35,245 nucleotides of DNA from Pseudomonadota bacterium (GTDB taxonomy: Bacteria > Pseudomonadota > Gammaproteobacteria > Steroidobacterales > Steroidobacteraceae), in NCBI GenBank assembly GCA_003242685.1, contig QGVD01000036.1:1-35245 (forward strand). The letters run 5' to 3'. Shown piece by piece: positions 7,384-15,118 of the stretch. The notes beneath the pieces are model-generated. The model did not search any database. It was not told the DNA's origin and saw only the letters and a list, made by a program, of their open reading frames with translations. Within the stretch, counting starts at the first letter, position 1. Each line of letters opens with the position of its first letter. Position numbers and translations under genes: made by a program.

Positions 7384-8199
7384 TCACACCGTGAGCTGCG
7401 TCCACGGGAAGGCCCGCGCACGCAGCTTCTTGAGCGCCCAGTCGGAGACGAAGGCGAGCAGAGTGATCCACGCGACGTAGGGCAGGATCACGTCCATGGC
7501 CATGTACCGGCGCACGAGGAAGATGCGGTAGCCGAGCCCTTCGGTCGAGGCGATCGCCTCGGCCGCGATCAGGAACAGCCACGCGCTGCCCAGAGTCAGG
7601 CGCAGCGCGTCGATGAGCCGCGGCCACATCTGCGGCAGGACTACGCGCAGCACGAGCTGCCAGCTCGAGGCACCAAGGGTCTGTGCCTTGATGAGCTGCT
7701 CGGCCGGCAGCTCCGCTGCACGCAAGGCGATGTCGCGAATCACCACCGGCGCCACGCCGATCACGATGAGCGTGATCTTCGCCACCTCGCCGAGTCCCAG
7801 CACGATGAACAGGATCGGCAGGATCGCGAGCGGCGGGATCATCGACACGGCGGCGATGAACGGCGCGAGGAGCGACCTCACGTAGGGCACTACACCCGTC
7901 GCGATGCCGAAGACGAGCCCCAGCAGGGCGCTGATCCCGAGCGCGATGCCGAGCCGCGTGAGGCTCGCCGCGGTATCCGACCAGAACAGGATCTCCCCGC
8001 GGCGCGGATCCTCCTCGAGCGCGTAGCTGCGCAACGTCTCGCCGATCGTGGCGGGCGAGGGCAGCAGCTTGTCGTCCGGATTCGCCTCGAGCCGGATGCT
8101 CGAGGCGATCAGGTACGCGAACACCAGGAGCACGAAGGGCAGTGCTCCGAGCGTCAGCGCGCCCCCGCGCGCAGGGTGAAGGTTCACGATCCGACGCAT
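7384..8199 (-). CDS. ABC transporter permease, guanidine (urea-carboxylase-associated) uptake
   Basis: A 271-residue BPD-type inner-membrane permease with about six membrane segments. The first is near residues 15-35 (LTLGALPFVLLVFAYLIASS). The EAA-type coupling loop is near 165-190 (RAAELPAEQLIKAQTLGASSWQLVLRVVLPQMWP), which contacts the ATPase. It is related to the SsuC/TauC permeases. It lies between the binding protein gene (50 nt upstream) and the ATPase gene (7 nt downstream) in one operon. The ribosome binding site before the ATG at 8197-8199 is weak. Length is normal and no defect is seen. Confidence 0.87.
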   Translation of the reverse strand: MRRIVNLHPARGGALTLGALPFVLLVFAYLIASSIRLEANPDDKLLPSPATIGETLRSYALEEDPRRGEILFWSDTAASLTRLGIALGISALLGLVFGIATGVVPYVRSLLAPFIAAVSMIPPLAILPILFIVLGLGEVAKITLIVIGVAPVVIRDIALRAAELPAEQLIKAQTLGASSWQLVLRVVLPQMWPRLIDALRLTLGSAWLFLIAAEAIASTEGLGYRIFLVRRYMAMDVILPYVAWITLLAFVSDWALKKLRARAFPWTQLTV

Positions 8200-8249
8200 G
8201 GGCTACCGCCGGCGTGTCGGGTTCCGGAGATCGAGGTCGTTCATGCAGC

Positions 8250-9332
8250 TCACAGCTTGCCGTCCACCGCGAGCTTGATGAACGAGGAGTCGAAGCGCAT
8301 CTTCACGTTCTTCGGGTTGCCGAGCGTCTGGCCGCCAGGGAACTCGATGCCGACCGCGTCGACGCTGCGCGCACCTTCGCCGAGCAGCCCGTGATCGAAC
8401 GAGAAGCGGCGCACGTGATCCATCGTCTTCACGAGCGCGGGGCTGGTCACGAACTCATGGGTTTCGGCGGGCGTGACGAAGATCTTCGTCGTCGCGAGCT
8501 GGCGCTCGAAACCCGCGAGATCCGTTCCGGCGGCCTTCGCCATCGCGAGGCGTGCCTCCTTCGCCTTCTCGTCGTTGCCGAACATCACCTGCATGGTCTC
8601 GAACCAGGCGCCGACCAGCGCCTTGCCCAGATTCGGGTTCGCGCGCAGCGTCGCGGTGTTCACCACCATCATGTCCATGATCTCGCCCGGAATCTGGGAG
8701 GAATCGAACACGAGCTGCGCGTCCTTCGCGGCGAGGATCTCGTTGAGCTGCGGATTCCAGGCGACGACGGCAAGGGTCTCCTTCGCCTCGTAGGCGGCGA
8801 CGATGTCCGCATCGGACGTGTTCACGACGGTGATGTCGCGCTCGGCGAGCCCCACGCTGTCGAGCGCGCGCGCCAGCAGATAGTGCGACACGGAGAGCTC
8901 GACGAGGTTGACGTTGAGACCCCTGATGTCGGTGAGCTTCCTGCCCTTGCCCTTGAGGACGATGCCGTCGTTGCCGTTCGAGAAGTCGCCGACGATGAGT
9001 GCCGTGGAGTCGACGCCGCCTGCAGCCGGTATGGTCAGCATGTCCATGTTGGTCATGGTGCACGCGTCGAACTCTCCGGCGGTGTACTGGTTGATCGACT
9101 CGACGTAGTCGTTGATCTGGGTGAGCTGGATCTCGATACCGTACCTGTCGGCCCACTTCTTGAGGATGCCGCTCCGGTCGGCGTAGTCCCAGGGCATCCA
9201 GCCGACGTAGATGCTCCAGGCAACCTTGAAGGTCTTCTTATCGACGGCGTGCGCGGTCGACCCGAGCGTGATGACCGAAAGTGCGAGCAGCAGCGAGGCG
9301 GCTCTGAGCGTCTTCGATAGCACGGTGCGCAT
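8250..9332 (-). CDS. ABC transporter periplasmic binding protein, guanidine (urea-carboxylase-associated) uptake
   Basis: A 360-residue periplasmic binding protein of the NMT1/THI5-SsuA-like superfamily, the type found beside urea/guanidine carboxylase genes. A signal peptide covers residues 1-29 (TLRAASLLLALSVITLGSTAHA). The mature protein begins VDKKTFKVAWSIYVGWMPWD; other family-like stretches are GEFDACTMTNMDMLTIPAAGG and GLNVNLVELSVSHYLLARAL. The ATG at 9330-9332 was chosen because AGGAGA lies about 6 nt upstream and the signal peptide starts there. The frame is open much further upstream, but that region is the riboswitch leader. This is the first gene of the operon and the direct target of the riboswitch. 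Ligand specificity for guanidine is inferred. Confidence 0.88.
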   Translation of the reverse strand: MRTVLSKTLRAASLLLALSVITLGSTAHAVDKKTFKVAWSIYVGWMPWDYADRSGILKKWADRYGIEIQLTQINDYVESINQYTAGEFDACTMTNMDMLTIPAAGGVDSTALIVGDFSNGNDGIVLKGKGRKLTDIRGLNVNLVELSVSHYLLARALDSVGLAERDITVVNTSDADIVAAYEAKETLAVVAWNPQLNEILAAKDAQLVFDSSQIPGEIMDMMVVNTATLRANPNLGKALVGAWFETMQVMFGNDEKAKEARLAMAKAAGTDLAGFERQLATTKIFVTPAETHEFVTSPALVKTMDHVRRFSFDHGLLGEGARSVDAVGIEFPGGQTLGNPKNVKMRFDSSFIKLAVDGKL

Positions 9333-9333
9333 T

Positions 9334-9376
9334 CGGCTCTCCTGTAACTGGTTGACCCCATCACTTTCGGGAGCCG
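9334..9376 (-). promoter_or_regulatory. Possible Shine-Dalgarno-sequestering stem before the binding protein gene
   Basis: In the mRNA, CGGCUCCC (complement of 9369-9376) can pair with GGAGAGCCG (complement of 9334-9342), which contains the ribosome binding site: six base pairs, a bulged U, then two more. This could be the riboswitch expression platform acting on translation. It was found by eye, without folding. Confidence 0.35.
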
Positions 9377-9437
9377 CCGCGCGCGGAAAGCTCGAGGGAG
9401 CTACCGGGCCGCCGCACGAGGCAAGCTGTCCCGTCGA

Positions 9438-9459
9438 AACCGCCGCTCGCGCGACGGTT
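9438..9459 (-). promoter_or_regulatory. Stable hairpin just after the riboswitch aptamer
   Basis: On the minus strand AACCGTCGC, a GCGA tetraloop, and GCGGCGGTT form a 9-bp stem with one G-U pair. The GGTT at the 3' edge of the aptamer (9463-9466) could compete for the AACC of this stem, so the two structures may be mutually exclusive. Only three U residues follow, so it is not a standard terminator. Confidence 0.45.
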
Positions 9460-9462
9460 CGT

Positions 9463-9580
9463 AACCTCCCGGGCTTTTGTCCCGCCGTGTATCCAGCCCC
9501 GATCCGGCTGGACTGCCTCTCTTGGACCAGACGCATCGGCTGCACGCGTCGCGCGCATCCGCTGCCGGAACCCTAGACGC
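9463..9580 (-). ncRNA. Guanidine-I (ykkC) riboswitch
   Basis: The minus strand shows the conserved ykkC blocks in order. They are CTAGGGTTCCGGC (ending at 9576), CTGGTCCAAGAGAGGC (complement of about 9515-9530), ATACACGGCGGGACAAAAG (about 9474-9492) and GCCCGGGAGGTT (9463-9474). This matches the known pattern ctAGGGTTCCG ... TGGTCCGAGAG ... ACACGG ... AAAAGCCCGGGAG. The aptamer binds guanidinium and turns expression on. It lies about 130 nt upstream of the binding protein start and in the same direction, so it controls the uptake operon. The match at all the conserved segments makes this a firm call although no covariance search was run. Confidence 0.92.
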
Positions 9581-9924
9581 ACATTTCGCGCCTCTCTCTG
9601 CAATTGGTGTGCCGCCCATGCGCGGTAAGCAGGAGATTCACGGCAGCACGGCGGCTTAGCGCACATCGGTGACGCAGCCGCGTGCATCGAACGGTATCGG
9701 TCTGCACCGTCACGATGCATCGCGCGTGCTCGAAGCCCCACGATGGAGCGATGAGCAGCACCACGCCGCGCGACTCATCGTGCGAGAGAGCGGATTTCTC
9801 AGGTGTCTGGCGCCTGAACGCGATCCGGTATGTCTCTTGCACGAGGGTCCACGGGGAGCTCCAGTCGTGTGCGCGACGTTCCCGATCCACGTTGCCGCGC
9901 ACGGCCCGCAAGGGGTGAGCACCA
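9581..9924 (+). promoter_or_regulatory. Leader of the guanidine catabolic operon with two hairpins
   Basis: This 344-nt gap lies between the riboswitch and the first DUF1989 gene. No second ykkC aptamer was found on the plus strand; AAAAGCCCGGGAG and ACACGG blocks are absent. Two inverted repeats stand out: CGATGAG/CTCATCG (9749-9780, 18-nt loop) and TCAGGTG-tctgg-CGCCTGA (9799-9817, 7 bp with one G-U pair). There is also a 10-bp palindrome CGATGCATCG at 9713-9722. These could be operator or RNA elements for the plus-strand operon. No clear promoter hexamers were identified. Confidence 0.4.
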
Positions 9925-10668
9925 GTGGTCACGCAGCTGAGGGAGAGAATCGAAGAGAAGGGAACGATCCTCTGGGAAGAAAGAGTGCGCGGTGGGGCGC
10001 ACTGGTCCGGCATCGTCAGGCGGGGGGTCACTCTGCGGATAACGGACCTCGAGGGCGGCTCGAACGTGAGCACGCTCCTCTTCAGCGCCGAGGACCACCT
10101 CGAACGCTACAACATGCCCGATACGCTGAAAGCCCAGCACACGGCTTTCCTCACGAAGGGCTTCGTCTGCTACTCGGACATGGGGCGCATCCTGTGCTCC
10201 ATCACCGAGGACACCTGCGGCTGGCACGACACGATCTGCGGCGTCTCGAACGCCGCGATGGTGCGCGCCCGCTACGGGGAGACGCGCTACCAGGAGCACC
10301 GCAACGACCGCTACCAGAACGCCTTCGACGGACTCCTCGTCGAGCTCGCGAAGTACGGCCTCGGCAAGCGGGATTTCGCGGCGAACATCAACTTCTTCAG
10401 CAAGGTCACGGTGGAGGAGGACGGCTCGCTGTGCTTCCACCCGGCCCACTCCCAGGCCGGCGATTTCGTGGATCTGCGCTTCGAGATGAACACGCTCGTC
10501 GCGCTCGCGGTCTGTCCGCATCCGCTCGATCCGGACCCGCAGTACCGGAGAAGGGACGTGCTGATAACGGCGCGCGAGACCGGACCGGCGCCCGCGGACG
10601 ATCCGTGCCGCAACCGCTGTCCGGAGAATCAGCGCGGCTTCGAGAACACCGAGCGGCTGTATCGCTGA
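9925..10668 (+). CDS. DUF1989 protein, larger carboxyguanidine deiminase-type subunit (urea carboxylase-associated protein)
   Basis: A 247-residue cytoplasmic protein of the DUF1989 family, traditionally called urea carboxylase-associated protein (probably UAAP2). Pairs of these proteins are now known as carboxyguanidine deiminase (CgdAB), which converts carboxyguanidine to allophanate and ammonia. The conserved core is EDTCGWHDTICG (about 93-104), plus DLEGGSNVSTLLF (about 41-53) and FAANINFFSKV (about 150-160). The start is GTG at 9925: an in-frame TGA stands 9 nt before it and an AAGGGG element lies about 9 nt upstream, so no earlier start is possible. The paralogous partner follows after 14 nt. 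The Arg/Cys-rich tail (DPCRNRCPENQRGFENTERLY) is a normal feature of the larger subunit. Confidence 0.87.
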   Translation: MVTQLRERIEEKGTILWEERVRGGAHWSGIVRRGVTLRITDLEGGSNVSTLLFSAEDHLERYNMPDTLKAQHTAFLTKGFVCYSDMGRILCSITEDTCGWHDTICGVSNAAMVRARYGETRYQEHRNDRYQNAFDGLLVELAKYGLGKRDFAANINFFSKVTVEEDGSLCFHPAHSQAGDFVDLRFEMNTLVALAVCPHPLDPDPQYRRRDVLITARETGPAPADDPCRNRCPENQRGFENTERLYR

Positions 10669-10682
10669 AGGAGGGAGCACCC

Positions 10683-11336
10683 ATGACTTACGTGACGAGT
10701 GACCTCGATCCCGCCGCGGCAGTGCTGCGCGAGGTCGTGCCGGCGGGCGAGCCGTGGATGGGCATCGTGAAGCGCGGTCAGCGTTTCCGCATCGTCGACC
10801 TCGAAGGCAATCAGGCCGTCGACACGCTGTTCTACAGCGCCGCGCGGCCGGAGGAGCGCTACAGCGCACAGGACACCGTGCGCGAGCAGGGCAACATCTA
10901 TCTCACCGCGGGCAGCCGACTGCTCTCGAACGAGTGCAACACGATGCTCACGATCGTGGCGGACACCTGCGGACGCCACGACACGCTGGGCGGCGCCTGC
11001 TCGGCCGAGAGCAACACCGTGCGCTATGCGCTCGAGAAGCGGCACATGCACAGCTGCCGCGACAACTTCCTCATGGCGCTCGCGCGCTGGGGCGGCGGTC
11101 TCGACAAGCGAGACCTGTCGAGCAACATCAACTTCTTCATGAACGTGCCGGTGACGCCGGCCGGGAAGCTGACGTTCGCCGACGGCATCTCCGGGCCCGG
11201 GCGGTACGTGGAGATGCGGGCGGAGATGGACGTGATCGTGCTCATCTCCAACTGTCCGCAGCTCAACAACCCCTGCAACGCCTACAACCCGACGCCCATC
11301 GAGCTCCTGATCTGGGACGCGGAAGGAAAGGCCTGA
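10683..11336 (+). CDS. DUF1989 protein, smaller carboxyguanidine deiminase-type subunit (urea carboxylase-associated protein)
   Basis: A 217-residue DUF1989 paralog of the preceding protein, probably UAAP1, the second subunit of the carboxyguanidine deiminase. It has VADTCGRHDTLGGAC (about 95-109), the equivalent of the EDTCGWHDT core, together with DLEGNQAVDTLFYSA (about 38-52) and SNINFFMNVPV (about 147-157). The shared D-T-C-G-x-H-D-T pattern probably supplies metal or substrate ligands. The ATG at 10683 has GGAGG about 9 nt upstream. The reading frame is open far upstream, but that part overlaps the first DUF1989 gene and is shadow. The carboxylase gene starts 87 nt downstream. Confidence 0.87.
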   Translation: MTYVTSDLDPAAAVLREVVPAGEPWMGIVKRGQRFRIVDLEGNQAVDTLFYSAARPEERYSAQDTVREQGNIYLTAGSRLLSNECNTMLTIVADTCGRHDTLGGACSAESNTVRYALEKRHMHSCRDNFLMALARWGGGLDKRDLSSNINFFMNVPVTPAGKLTFADGISGPGRYVEMRAEMDVIVLISNCPQLNNPCNAYNPTPIELLIWDAEGKA

Positions 11337-11423
11337 GGTCTGCGTCCGCAGGACGACCTGCGGATCCGTGACAACGCCGGGACGGCCCGGCACCTGAAGG
11401 CAGATCGCCTGCCCGAGGGATTC

Positions 11424-14400
11424 ATGTTCCGGAAAGTTCTGATCGCGAACCGCGGCGCCATCGCCTGCCGGATCATCCGCACGCTGCGCCGCATGGGAGT
11501 GAGGTCGGTCGCGGTGTACTCGGAGGCCGACCGCCACTCCCGCCATGTCATCGAAGCGGATGAAGCCGTCTGCATCGGCCCGGCGCCGGCTGCGGAAAGC
11601 TATCTGCGCCCCGAGCGGCTGCTCGACGCGGCCGCGCGCACGGGCGCGGAGGCCATCCACCCCGGGTACGGGTTTCTCAGCGAGAACGCACGGTTCGCCG
11701 AGGCGTGCGAGGCGGCGGGGATCGTCTTCATCGGACCGACGCCGCAGCAGATGCGCGACTTCGGGCTGAAGCACCGCGCGCGCGAGCTCGCCGCGGCGAG
11801 CGACGTTCCGCTGCTGCCGGGCACAGGGCTCCTCGAAAGCCTGGAAGCCGCGCACCTCGCCGCAGAGCGCATCGGCTATCCGGTGATGCTGAAGAGCACG
11901 GCGGGCGGCGGCGGCATCGGCATGCAGCGCTGCGGCGATCCGGAGAGTCTCCGCGAGGCCTTCCACTCGGTGGAGCGGCTCGCGAAGAACAACTTCGGTC
12001 AGGGCGGCATCTTTCTCGAAAAGCTCGTCGATCCGGCGCGGCACATCGAGGTGCAGATCTTCGGCGACGGCAAGGGCCGGGTGGTGGCGCTCGGCGAGCG
12101 CGACTGCTCGGTGCAGCGGCGCAATCAGAAGGTCATCGAGGAGACGCCTGCGCCGGGGCTGAGCGAATCGACGCGCGAGCGGCTGCATCAGGCCGCGATC
12201 CGCCTCGGGGCTGCAGTCGCTTACCGCTCGGCCGGGACGGTCGAGTTCGTCTACGACGCGGCGAGCGGCGAGTTCTACTTCCTCGAGGTCAACACCCGGT
12301 TGCAGGTGGAGCACGGCGTCACGGAGGAGGTGACTGGCGTCGATCTCGTGGAATGGATGGTGCGCCTCGCCGCCGGCGACACGAGCATGCTCGACGAGCG
12401 GCCGGCATTCCGCGGCCATTCCATTCAGGCCCGCGTCTACGCCGAGAACCCGGCCAACGGCTTCAGGCCGTGCAGCGGTCTTCTGTCGCACGTCGAATGG
12501 CCGCGAGACATCCGCGTCGAGACCTGGGTCGACAACGGCACCGACGTCTCGCCGCACTACGATCCGATGCTCGCGAAGCTCATCGCGCACGGCGCCACGC
12601 GCGAGGAAGCGCTCGACAGGCTCCGCGCGGCGCTCTACGCGACGCGGCTCTACGGCATCGAGACCAATCTCGCGTATCTCGCGCGCGTGCTCGGCGATCC
12701 GGTGCTGCGCGAGGGGCGGCAGCACACGCGCTGTCTCGAAGGACTGTCCTTCCGGCCGCGCAGTGTCGAAGTGCTGCAGCCGGGCACGCACACCACCGTG
12801 CAGGACTTTCCGGGCCGCGTGGGCTACTGGAACGTCGGCGTTCCGCCATCGGGTCCCATGGACGACCTTGCGTTCCGGCTCGCGAACCGTCTGGTCGGCA
12901 ATCCGCCCGGCACCGCGGGTCTCGAGCTCACGGTGAGCGGACCCACGCTGCGCTTTCATGCCGATGCGGTGATCGCGCTTGCCGGCGCGCGCATGCAGGC
13001 GAAGCTCGACGGCGAGTCGGTGCCGTGGTGGCAGCCGGTGCGCGTCGCGGCGGGCCAGACACTGACGATTGGCGGTCTCGAGGGCGCAGGTCAGCGCGCG
13101 TATCTCGCCGTGCGCGGCGGACTCGACGTGCCGCCGTACATGGGCAGTCGCGCGACGTTCACGCTCGGACGCTTCGGCGGGCATGCGGGTCGTGCGTTGC
13201 GCGCCGGGGACATCCTGCATCTCGCGTCCGTCGAAGAATTCCCGAGCTCTGCGGATGTTCAGCCGATTCCCGAGACGCCGCTGCCGGCGGAGCTCATTCC
13301 CGCGTACGGCACGCACTGGGACATCGCGGTGACGTACGGTCCGCACGGTGCACCGGACTTCTTCACGGAAGACGACATCCGGACGTTCTTCGCCACCGAC
13401 TGGAAGGTGCACTACAACTCGAGCCGCACCGGTGTGCGGCTCATCGGACCGAAGCCGCAGTGGGCGCGGCCGGACGGCGGTGAGGCAGGGCTGCATCCAT
13501 CCAACATTCACGACAACGCCTACGCCATCGGCTCCATCGACTACACGGGTGACATGCCGGTGATCCTGGGGCCGGACGGTCCGAGCCTCGGCGGATTCGT
13601 CTGTCCGGTGACGATCATCAGCGCGGAGCTGTGGAAGATCGGTCAGCTCCGTCCGGGCGACACGCTGCGCTTCCATCTCGTCGATGCAGAGGAGGCCGTC
13701 GCCAGGGCAGGGGCACTGGAAGAGACGATAGCGACGCTGCGTCCCGCAGCCCCGGGAGTCATCGCGAGCACGGCGGCATCGCGCACGACATCGTGCAGCT
13801 CACGAAGCCGCTCCAATCAGTCTGCGAAGCCACTCGGGCGTACGAGCCCGATCATCGAGCAGCTGTCTGCGACGCGCGACCGGCCTGCGGTGTGCTATCG
13901 CCGCGCGGGCGACGCGAATCTGCTCATCGAGTACGGTCCGCTCGTGCTCGATCTCGAGCTGCGCTTCCGCGTGCATTCGCTGATGCAGTGGCTCGAGGAG
14001 CATCCGCTGCCCGGCGTGCAGGAGCTGACGCCCGGCATCCGTTCGCTCCAGGTCCGGTACGACAGCCGCGTGCTCGGCGAGCGCGAGCTCGTCGCGCGGC
14101 TCGTTCAGGCGGAAGACGAGTTGCCTTCGATCGAGGACCTGTGCATCCCGAGCCGCATCGTGCACCTGCCGCTCTCGTGGGACGACCCCGCGACGCGGCT
14201 CGCCATCGAGCGCTACATGCGCTCGGTGCGCGCGGATGCGCCCTGGTGCCCGAGCAACATCGAGTTCATCCGCCGCATCAACGGGCTGGATTCGATCGAG
14301 GACGTGCGGCGCATCGTGTTCGAGGCGAGCTATCTCGTGATGGGCCTCGGCGACGTGTATCTCGGCGCGCCCGTCGCGACGCCGCTCGATCCGCGACACC

Positions 14401-15110
14401 GGCTCGTCACGACGAAGTACAACCCCGCGCGCACCTGGACGCCGGAGAACGCCGTCGGCATCGGCGGTGCGTACCTCTGCGTGTACGGCATGGAAGGCCC
14501 GGGCGGCTATCAGTTCGTGGGTCGCACGGTGCAGATGTGGAACCGCGACCGCGTGACGGCCGAGTTCGAGCGTGGCCGGCCGTGGCTGCTGCGGTTCTTC
14601 GATCAGATCCGCTTCTTTCCGGTGAGCGCGGAGGAGCTGCTCCGCATCCGGGACGATTTTCCGCACGGGCGCTACCGGCTGAAGATCGAGGAGACCGTCC
14701 TCGATCTGCGCGAGTACAGACGCTTCCTCGCCGAGAACCGCGAGTCGATCGAGCGCTTCAAGGCGCGGCAGCAGGCGGCATTCGAGGCCGAGCGCGAGCG
14801 CTGGCGCGAAAGCGGTCAGTTTGCCGCCGCTCCCGAAGTCGAAACGGAGACCGACGAGCCGAAAGAGGAGGCGGCGATTCCGCCGGGTTGCGTCGGCGTG
14901 AGCGCGCCGGTCACGGGCAGTATCTGGCAGCTCGGCGTCTCGGCAGGACAGCGCGTCGCGGCGGGGCAGGAGCTGCTCGTGATCGAAGCCATGAAGATGG
15001 AGATCCCGCTCACCGCGGCGAACGACGGAACCGTGGTCGAGCTTCGCTGCGCACGCGGCAGCACGATCTCCGCCGGCGACACGCTGCTCGTCATCCGGCC
15101 CGACGCATGA
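11424..15110 (+). CDS. Biotin-dependent guanidine (urea) carboxylase, 1228 aa
   Basis: A full-length multidomain carboxylase. Order: biotin carboxylase with ATP-grasp (about 1-450; FRKVLIANRGAIACRII, KSTAGGGGIGMQRC, FLEVNTRLQVEHGVTE); KipA/AHS2 carboxyltransferase half (about 450-770; GTHTTVQDFPGRVGYWNVG); a Ser/Arg-rich linker (about 775-812); KipI/AHS1 half (about 815-1060; KYNPARTWTPENAVGIGG, GPGGYQFVGRT); and a C-terminal biotinyl domain with VIEAMKME, biotin on Lys1191. It consumes ATP and bicarbonate to carboxylate its substrate. The family includes true urea carboxylases and guanidine carboxylases. The ykkC riboswitch next door and the DUF1989 pair favour guanidine, giving carboxyguanidine. 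The ATG at 11424 is preceded by GAGGGA. The stop overlaps an in-frame ATG of the hydrolase gene (ATGA, 15107-15110). Confidence 0.92.
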   Translation: MFRKVLIANRGAIACRIIRTLRRMGVRSVAVYSEADRHSRHVIEADEAVCIGPAPAAESYLRPERLLDAAARTGAEAIHPGYGFLSENARFAEACEAAGIVFIGPTPQQMRDFGLKHRARELAAASDVPLLPGTGLLESLEAAHLAAERIGYPVMLKSTAGGGGIGMQRCGDPESLREAFHSVERLAKNNFGQGGIFLEKLVDPARHIEVQIFGDGKGRVVALGERDCSVQRRNQKVIEETPAPGLSESTRERLHQAAIRLGAAVAYRSAGTVEFVYDAASGEFYFLEVNTRLQVEHGVTEEVTGVDLVEWMVRLAAGDTSMLDERPAFRGHSIQARVYAENPANGFRPCSGLLSHVEWPRDIRVETWVDNGTDVSPHYDPMLAKLIAHGATREEALDRLRAALYATRLYGIETNLAYLARVLGDPVLREGRQHTRCLEGLSFRPRSVEVLQPGTHTTVQDFPGRVGYWNVGVPPSGPMDDLAFRLANRLVGNPPGTAGLELTVSGPTLRFHADAVIALAGARMQAKLDGESVPWWQPVRVAAGQTLTIGGLEGAGQRAYLAVRGGLDVPPYMGSRATFTLGRFGGHAGRALRAGDILHLASVEEFPSSADVQPIPETPLPAELIPAYGTHWDIAVTYGPHGAPDFFTEDDIRTFFATDWKVHYNSSRTGVRLIGPKPQWARPDGGEAGLHPSNIHDNAYAIGSIDYTGDMPVILGPDGPSLGGFVCPVTIISAELWKIGQLRPGDTLRFHLVDAEEAVARAGALEETIATLRPAAPGVIASTAASRTTSCSSRSRSNQSAKPLGRTSPIIEQLSATRDRPAVCYRRAGDANLLIEYGPLVLDLELRFRVHSLMQWLEEHPLPGVQELTPGIRSLQVRYDSRVLGERELVARLVQAEDELPSIEDLCIPSRIVHLPLSWDDPATRLAIERYMRSVRADAPWCPSNIEFIRRINGLDSIEDVRRIVFEASYLVMGLGDVYLGAPVATPLDPRHRLVTTKYNPARTWTPENAVGIGGAYLCVYGMEGPGGYQFVGRTVQMWNRDRVTAEFERGRPWLLRFFDQIRFFPVSAEELLRIRDDFPHGRYRLKIEETVLDLREYRRFLAENRESIERFKARQQAAFEAERERWRESGQFAAAPEVETETDEPKEEAAIPPGCVGVSAPVTGSIWQLGVSAGQRVAAGQELLVIEAMKMEIPLTAANDGTVVELRCARGSTISAGDTLLVIRPDA

Positions 15111-15118
15111 GGAACGCC

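Noticed and set aside
8142..9320. A 392-codon plus-strand frame opposite the binding protein gene
   Set aside because: The minus-strand protein has a signal peptide, ribosome binding site and family motifs; the opposite frame has none.
9333..9545. An N-terminal extension of the guanidine binding protein
   Set aside because: This stretch encodes the riboswitch 3' part and leader; the signal peptide begins only at the ATG at 9330-9332.
9581..9924. A second ykkC or another guanidine riboswitch for the plus-strand operon
   Set aside because: The conserved ykkC blocks are absent, and the two hairpins do not carry the ACGR loops expected for guanidine-II elements.
10629..13676. A very long open frame (about 1015 codons) on the minus strand opposite the DUF1989 and carboxylase genes
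   Set aside because: It lies antisense to genes with clear domain motifs, is Arg/His-rich without family resemblance, and is a usual by-product of GC-rich codon use.
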